Translations under genes and position numbers: made by a program
Shown here: positions 60,100 to 64,000 of the stretch, one piece after another
Position numbering within the stretch: position 1 is the stretch's first letter
How the letters are laid out: each line of letters opens with the position of its first letter
Source: Paenibacillus piscarius
GTDB lineage: Bacteria; Bacillota; Bacilli; Paenibacillales; Paenibacillaceae
DNA length: 64,000 nt
Reading direction: 5' to 3'
Assembly: GCF_022234545.1 (NCBI RefSeq)
Contig: NZ_JAIEUI010000010.1
Location: 62,001 to 126,000 of the forward strand
Notes under the pieces: model-generated
What the model saw: only the letters and a program-made list of their open reading frames with translations
Told to the model about the DNA's origin: nothing
Databases searched by the model: none

Positions 60100-60141
60100 A
60101 AAAAACAGCCGGAGCGTCCGCTTAAGGACATTCCGGCTGTT
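60100..60141. terminator. Terminator of the amino acid permease gene
   Basis: AACAGCCGGA (60104-60113) and TCCGGCTGTT (60132-60141) form a 10-bp stem. On the minus strand TTTTTT follows; on the plus strand only TTCTTG, so it mainly serves the permease gene. Confidence 0.85.
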
Positions 60142-60188
60142 CTTGTGTGGAAGATGAGTATTCATTCCGCAGTGTTCTTCCGTTGCAT

Positions 60189-61778
60189 TCATCTCCGTCT
60201 GCGCCTTTTCTTCCTGCCTCCGGTTTGTTTCCGTCCCGCTTCTGCTTGCGGCCTGCTGCCCGTCAGCTCCTCTGCTGCTTCCATTTGTGTCCTGGCCACA
60301 GGGACGTTCACTTGCAGAGATGGCTGGCGCTGCGCGCTGCGGCTGCTGCCCCTGCCTCTTGTTCTGCGCAGCGCCCCCGCCGCATAGATGCCCGTGAACA
60401 GAAGTACAAACATAATTCCAGCTGCCAGCCCCCCGCCTTGCCCGGGAATGAGCGGCATACTGGCCAGAATCGCCAGCAGGCCCCCCATCGCGAGCCATGA
60501 GCTGTAGGGATATCCCCGCAGCCCGCGCTGTCCGGCCAGAGGACGGCCGTTCTTCTGCCGCAGCCGGTAATGGCTGGCCACAATGATGAAGTAAGAGAAC
60601 AGCAGCGAGAAGCCGCCGGAGCTGACCAGGAACAGATAGACGCCCTGCGGCAGCAGCAGACCAAGCCCCAGCCCGCCCAGCATCGCGCCGCCGGAGATCA
60701 GAATCCCGCGGTAGGGGATATTTGTACGGTCACGCATCCAGCCCGGTGTATGCCCTTCCTCCGCCAGAGAGCGGAGCATCCGGCCCAGACTGAATACCGA
60801 GGCCAGCATGGTGGAGAGAATAGCGGATACCAGGACCATATTCATGACGTCGCCCGTCCAGCCAAGCCCGTACAGGCTGAGCGCAGAGACGAACGGGCTA
60901 ATCTCTCCCGAGACCCGGGCCGGAGGGAGCAGCAGGAACAAAGCCGCCATGGCCGCCAGATAGAGGCTGACCAGCAGCACGATCGTACGCCGGATAGCCC
61001 GCGGAATGGTAACCCGCGGATTACCGGTCTCCGAGGCGGCCAGCCCCAGCACCTCGAAGCCTGCATAGGTGAACATCACCATGAGCATACTGCCCGCGAT
61101 TCCGGCAATCCCGCCGGAGAAAAATCGCTGTCCCCGCAGCATATTCAGCCCTGCCGTTTCCGCCGCTCCTGTAGTTCTCCCGATAATTCCGGCAACGATA
61201 ACGAGCGCAAGCACAATAAATGCAGCGATGGCCAGCAGCTTGAAAGCGGCCAGTCCGCTCTCCAGCCTGGAGAGCCGCTCGGCCCCCAGCAGATTGAGCA
61301 GCGTAACCAGCACGATGATTCCTGCACCAGCCGCCGCCAGCGGCAGTGCGGGGAACCAGCCCCGCAGCAGAATGGATACTGCTGTCGCCTCACTGGACAT
61401 CGCAAGCACAAGGCCGGTCCAGTAGACCCAGCCCACCATGAAGCCCGCTCCACGGCCGAAGGCCTGCTCGGTATACGTGCGGAACGAGCCCGACGCCGGA
61501 TTCGCCACCGTCATCTCCGAGAGGGCAGACAAAATGCAATAGACCAGCATGCCGCCGATCACATAAGCCAGCAGCACAGAGGGACCTGCCGCCCGGATGG
61601 CCACAGAGGATCCCAGAAAGAATGACCCGCCCACCACCGTCCCGAGCGCCAGCATCGTCAGCTGCCAGACGGATAATCCTTTTGAACCGTGGGTACCGGA
61701 CTTTCCGGCCTGATCCTTTGCGGCACGCTTCGCTGCCCCCGCTTGCTTCTCCTGCCTTCCTTGCTCCATACACTTCAT
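60189..61778 (-). CDS. Amino acid permease (APC superfamily)
   Basis: The 529-residue protein has about twelve helices between residues 35 and 475. Family landmarks are LSVWQLTMLALGTVVGGSFF, ALSEMTVANPASGSFRTYTE and FTYAGFEVLGLAASETGNPR. The first resembles the substrate-binding GxxIGxGIF element, here changed to GTVVGGSFF. The N-terminus (first 34 residues) and the C-terminus (from about 477) are unusually basic and hydrophilic, ending in a lysine/arginine run (GGRKKRRRRR). The substrate is unknown. Confidence 0.87.
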   Translation of the reverse strand: MKCMEQGRQEKQAGAAKRAAKDQAGKSGTHGSKGLSVWQLTMLALGTVVGGSFFLGSSVAIRAAGPSVLLAYVIGGMLVYCILSALSEMTVANPASGSFRTYTEQAFGRGAGFMVGWVYWTGLVLAMSSEATAVSILLRGWFPALPLAAAGAGIIVLVTLLNLLGAERLSRLESGLAAFKLLAIAAFIVLALVIVAGIIGRTTGAAETAGLNMLRGQRFFSGGIAGIAGSMLMVMFTYAGFEVLGLAASETGNPRVTIPRAIRRTIVLLVSLYLAAMAALFLLLPPARVSGEISPFVSALSLYGLGWTGDVMNMVLVSAILSTMLASVFSLGRMLRSLAEEGHTPGWMRDRTNIPYRGILISGGAMLGGLGLGLLLPQGVYLFLVSSGGFSLLFSYFIIVASHYRLRQKNGRPLAGQRGLRGYPYSSWLAMGGLLAILASMPLIPGQGGGLAAGIMFVLLFTGIYAAGALRRTRGRGSSRSAQRQPSLQVNVPVARTQMEAAEELTGSRPQAEAGRKQTGGRKKRRRRR

Positions 61779-61843
61779 CCTCCCGGAAACTGAGATAACA
61801 GAAGTATCTGCAGATTCCCGGAATCTTAGCCGGAAGCCGCTCC

Positions 61844-61897
61844 AAAAAAAGGGATTTCACAGGATAACGGTTCAGTCCCGTTCCCGTGAAATCCCTT
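61844..61897 (-). terminator. Terminator of the soluble chemoreceptor gene
   Basis: AAGGGATTTCAC and its complement form a 12-bp stem around a 25-nt loop, followed on the minus strand by seven T. It lies 16 bases after the stop codon. Confidence 0.9.
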
Positions 61898-61913
61898 CCG
61901 CCTGTCCTCCGGC

Positions 61914-62756
61914 CTAGATCAGCCGCGCAATGCCCTCAATCTCTACCGCTGATGCAGCAAGCTGCTCCATGGAGGCGGTAATCTCTTCAGTTGCCGCCGC
62001 CTGGCGTTCACTCTGAGCCAGACAATCCGTCAGAATCGCATCCATCCGGCTGATCTTCTGCTTGATCATCTGCAGAATACCGGCGATATCCTTCGCCGAG
62101 GAAGCACTGGAGACCGACATCTTGCGGATCTCCTGGGCCACAATGCCGAAGCCGCGGCCGTGCTCCGCGGCATGGGCCGCCTCAATTGCCGCGTTCAGCC
62201 CGAGCAGATTCGAGTTCTCTGCCACTTTGCGGATGAAATCCAGAATCTCATCGGTCTGCTGCAGATCCTCCACCACCTTCTGCCCCAGGTCTTTCAGATC
62301 GCTCACCGTGCCGGCAAGCTCCGAAGCTGTGCCGGCAATCTCCACCGAGGTCGAGCTGATCTCATCCGAAGTTACTGCCAGAGCGTTCGCCGCCTCACTT
62401 AACGTCACCTGATTGCTGAGGCTGATACCGATCGTGAACACGCCAGTCACTGCACCGTCCCGGTCCCGGATTGGCATGGAGGAGGACTTGAAGGGCAAGC
62501 CGTAGATTTCTTTGGGCAGGGTGCCGCTGACTTCTTCCCCGCTGTCCAGCGCAGCGCGGATGCCTCCGCTTGCCGGCACAGGAGTTCCCGGTTCAATCCG
62601 GGCATCCAGTTCTCTGCCCGGCAGATAATACAGGAATTTCTCCGTATCTGCCAGGGCAAACATAACATCCAGCGGAAAGAGACGCTGCACCAGCGGCAGA
62701 GAGCGCTCAAGCGCCTCCTGCAGCTGGTCCATTTCTGATCGTTCTTCGGTATTCAT
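61914..62756 (-). CDS. Soluble methyl-accepting chemotaxis-like protein (YfmS-like)
   Basis: The 280-residue protein has no membrane helix. The N-terminal 130 residues form a PAS/Cache-like domain (FALADTEKFLYYLPGRELDA, SSSMPIRDRDGAVTGVFTIG). The rest is a short MCP signalling hairpin with tip ENSNLLGLNAAIEAAHAAEH followed by GRGFGIVAQEIRKMS. The length and layout match the YfmS group of cytosolic receptors. It would join receptor arrays or signal directly to CheA. The gene follows the GGDEF gene on the same strand. Confidence 0.9.
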   Translation of the reverse strand: MNTEERSEMDQLQEALERSLPLVQRLFPLDVMFALADTEKFLYYLPGRELDARIEPGTPVPASGGIRAALDSGEEVSGTLPKEIYGLPFKSSSMPIRDRDGAVTGVFTIGISLSNQVTLSEAANALAVTSDEISSTSVEIAGTASELAGTVSDLKDLGQKVVEDLQQTDEILDFIRKVAENSNLLGLNAAIEAAHAAEHGRGFGIVAQEIRKMSVSSASSAKDIAGILQMIKQKISRMDAILTDCLAQSERQAAATEEITASMEQLAASAVEIEGIARLI

Positions 62757-62793
62757 AAGCTCAACAGCTCCCCGGGTTTAAATTTATGTATCT

Positions 62794-64000
62794 CTATCTC
62801 TCGAACAAAGTGACACGGTTGCGGCCTTCCGCCTTCGATTGATACAGCGCGTCGTCGCCCAGCTTATAGATATCCCCCTCGCGGAGTCCGTCCGCAAGCA
62901 CAGAGGCTACGCCGATGGAGACGGTGATTCTGGCATACTCCGGGCTGCGGTCATGACGGATGCCAAGCTCTGCGATCCTGCGCCGGATCGACTCGGCGTA
63001 CTCCCTCGACTGGACCGGGGTGAACCCGGACAATACAATACCGAACTCCTCTCCACCCAGACGGAAGGCGACTCCGCCCGCCTGTTCAGCCAGCTCCTTC
63101 AGCAGTCCCCCCACCCGGCGCAGGACTGAATCTCCTTCGTAATGCCCGTAGGTGTCGTTGTATTTTTTGAAATAATCGATATCAAGCATCAGGTAGGTCA
63201 GATACCGCTGCTGCGCTGCCGCCCGGCTGACCTCTTCAAGGAATACCTTGTTGAAATATCTTCGGTTATACAGTCCGGTTAATTCATCGGTAATCGAGAT
63301 TTGCTCGATCAGGCCGATATACTTGTTCAGCTCCTCGTTATTCCATTCCAGCTCCTTCGTCCGCTCGGCCACCAGCTCCTCCAGATGCTCCTTGTGCCTC
63401 CGCAGCTCCTCCTCGGCCTTCTTGCGCTCGGTAATATCCTTAACCGTCCCCTGAATCGCAGGCTCGCCCATATACATAATCCGCACGACCTTGTGTATGA
63501 CAATAAGCTCACGGGTCTTGTCCTTATGCATCAGCCGGGTCTCATATTCGCCGGGCACCTGCTTGCCTTCGACTCTTCTCGCATAATAATGCATGACCTT
63601 CTCCCGTTCGGAGGGGCTGATGAAATGCTCGAAGGGCTGCTCCAGCATCTCGTCCGCCCGATAGCCCAGCATTGCAGCCAGCGCCTCATTCACATAGACC
63701 AGACGCTTCTTCCGGGTGACAAATACCCCGTCCTGTAAATTGCTGACCAGCTGCCTGTATTTCTCCTCCGAACGCTCCAGCTCCGTATACAGGCTGGCAT
63801 TCTCCAGCGAGAACACCATCTCCCGGGACAGCAGATTGATGATCTTCATCCGCTCCTGGGTGAATACCCCTGTGACCAGATTGTTCTCCAGATAGATGAT
63901 GGCGATCGTCTTGTTCTGGTTGATCAGCGGCATACAGACCATTGATTTGGGCTGATGCTTCACGATATAGGGATCATTCACGAACGGAGTCTCCGAGTAG
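62794..64000 (-). CDS. GAF-PAS-GGDEF signalling protein (partial, N-terminus beyond window)
   Basis: The frame is open to the right edge, so only the last 402 residues or so are seen. They start in the end of a GAF domain (SMVCMPLINQNKTIAIIYLE), then a coiled link, a PAS domain (LVSNLQDGVFVTRKKRLVYV to IQGTVKDITERKKAEEEL), a coiled coil, and a GGDEF domain with the active-site variant GGEEF in FRLGGEEFGIVL. A diguanylate cyclase activity, making c-di-GMP, is expected. The GAF sequence is of the kind found at the end of very large sensor proteins with kinase and AAA ATPase modules, so the full protein may be much longer. Confidence 0.87.
   Translation of the reverse strand, partial: YSETPFVNDPYIVKHQPKSMVCMPLINQNKTIAIIYLENNLVTGVFTQERMKIINLLSREMVFSLENASLYTELERSEEKYRQLVSNLQDGVFVTRKKRLVYVNEALAAMLGYRADEMLEQPFEHFISPSEREKVMHYYARRVEGKQVPGEYETRLMHKDKTRELIVIHKVVRIMYMGEPAIQGTVKDITERKKAEEELRRHKEHLEELVAERTKELEWNNEELNKYIGLIEQISITDELTGLYNRRYFNKVFLEEVSRAAAQQRYLTYLMLDIDYFKKYNDTYGHYEGDSVLRRVGGLLKELAEQAGGVAFRLGGEEFGIVLSGFTPVQSREYAESIRRRIAELGIRHDRSPEYARITVSIGVASVLADGLREGDIYKLGDDALYQSKAEGRNRVTLFER

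Noticed and set aside
1..64000. CRISPR arrays, tRNA or rRNA genes, insertion sequences
   Set aside because: I saw no regularly spaced direct repeats, no tRNA-like cloverleaf arms, no rRNA landmarks and no transposase-like protein in any frame.

Overview
The window looks like chromosomal DNA of a spore-forming, Gram-positive Bacillota bacterium, most likely Paenibacillus. The signs are a gerA-type spore germination operon, a YesM/YesN two-component system with CUT1-type sugar ABC genes, a Bce-type peptide-resistance module, an LTA synthase-type sulfatase, strong AGGAGG-like ribosome binding sites and moderately GC-rich coding DNA. I see no rRNA, tRNA, CRISPR array, insertion sequence or phage gene. 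Gene naming rests on motif and family recognition by eye, without a database search.

Layout. 1-3.4 kb: a PTS IIC protein cut by the left edge, an ABC-F ATPase and a GNAT acetyltransferase. 3.4-6.0 kb: an AT-rich island with one secreted protein and two lipoproteins of unknown function. 6.1-16.9 kb: a drug-type ABC exporter with a frameshifted permease, an AraC/GyrI-like regulator, a CDP-alcohol phosphatidyltransferase, an esterase plus paired SMR efflux operon, an LTA synthase-like protein, an alpha/beta hydrolase, a MerR regulator with a divergent SDR gene under a 19-bp-spacer promoter, and a class 3 lipase. 17-33 kb: carbohydrate use. A solute-binding protein, two permeases, YesM and YesN form one run. 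A second, closely similar binding protein lies beyond an inserted Fur-box siderophore uptake pair. A sialidase-fold glycosidase, a GH2 glycosidase and an ArsR-headed regulator with an adjacent operator complete the region.

33-43 kb: a MOSC protein, a BceRSAB-like module (regulator, kinase, ATPase, permease), small envelope proteins, a GNAT and a serine hydrolase. 42.2-46.3 kb: gerA-gerC-small D-like gene-gerB. Upstream of it lies about 860 bp without a gene that holds two homologous, apparently structured RNA domains, a promoter-like site and a terminator-like hairpin; this is the most interesting part of the window. 47-52.6 kb: a CPBP protease, a small unknown protein that may start at an ATC codon, and an MCP-cheW-cheA operon. 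52.6-64 kb: a palindromic element and poly-C tract ahead of a GPH symporter and PIG-L deacetylase pair, a GNAT, an asparaginase, a two-component system divergent from a secreted protein, an amino acid permease, a soluble MCP and the C-terminal part of a GAF-PAS-GGDEF sensor that runs off the right edge.

How the parts fit. YesM/YesN probably senses the oligosaccharide imported by the adjacent ABC system, with the glycosidases producing or trimming it. The best candidate for new biology is the 46.4-47.0 kb RNA region; the ArsR-beta-sandwich regulator with its operator is a second.
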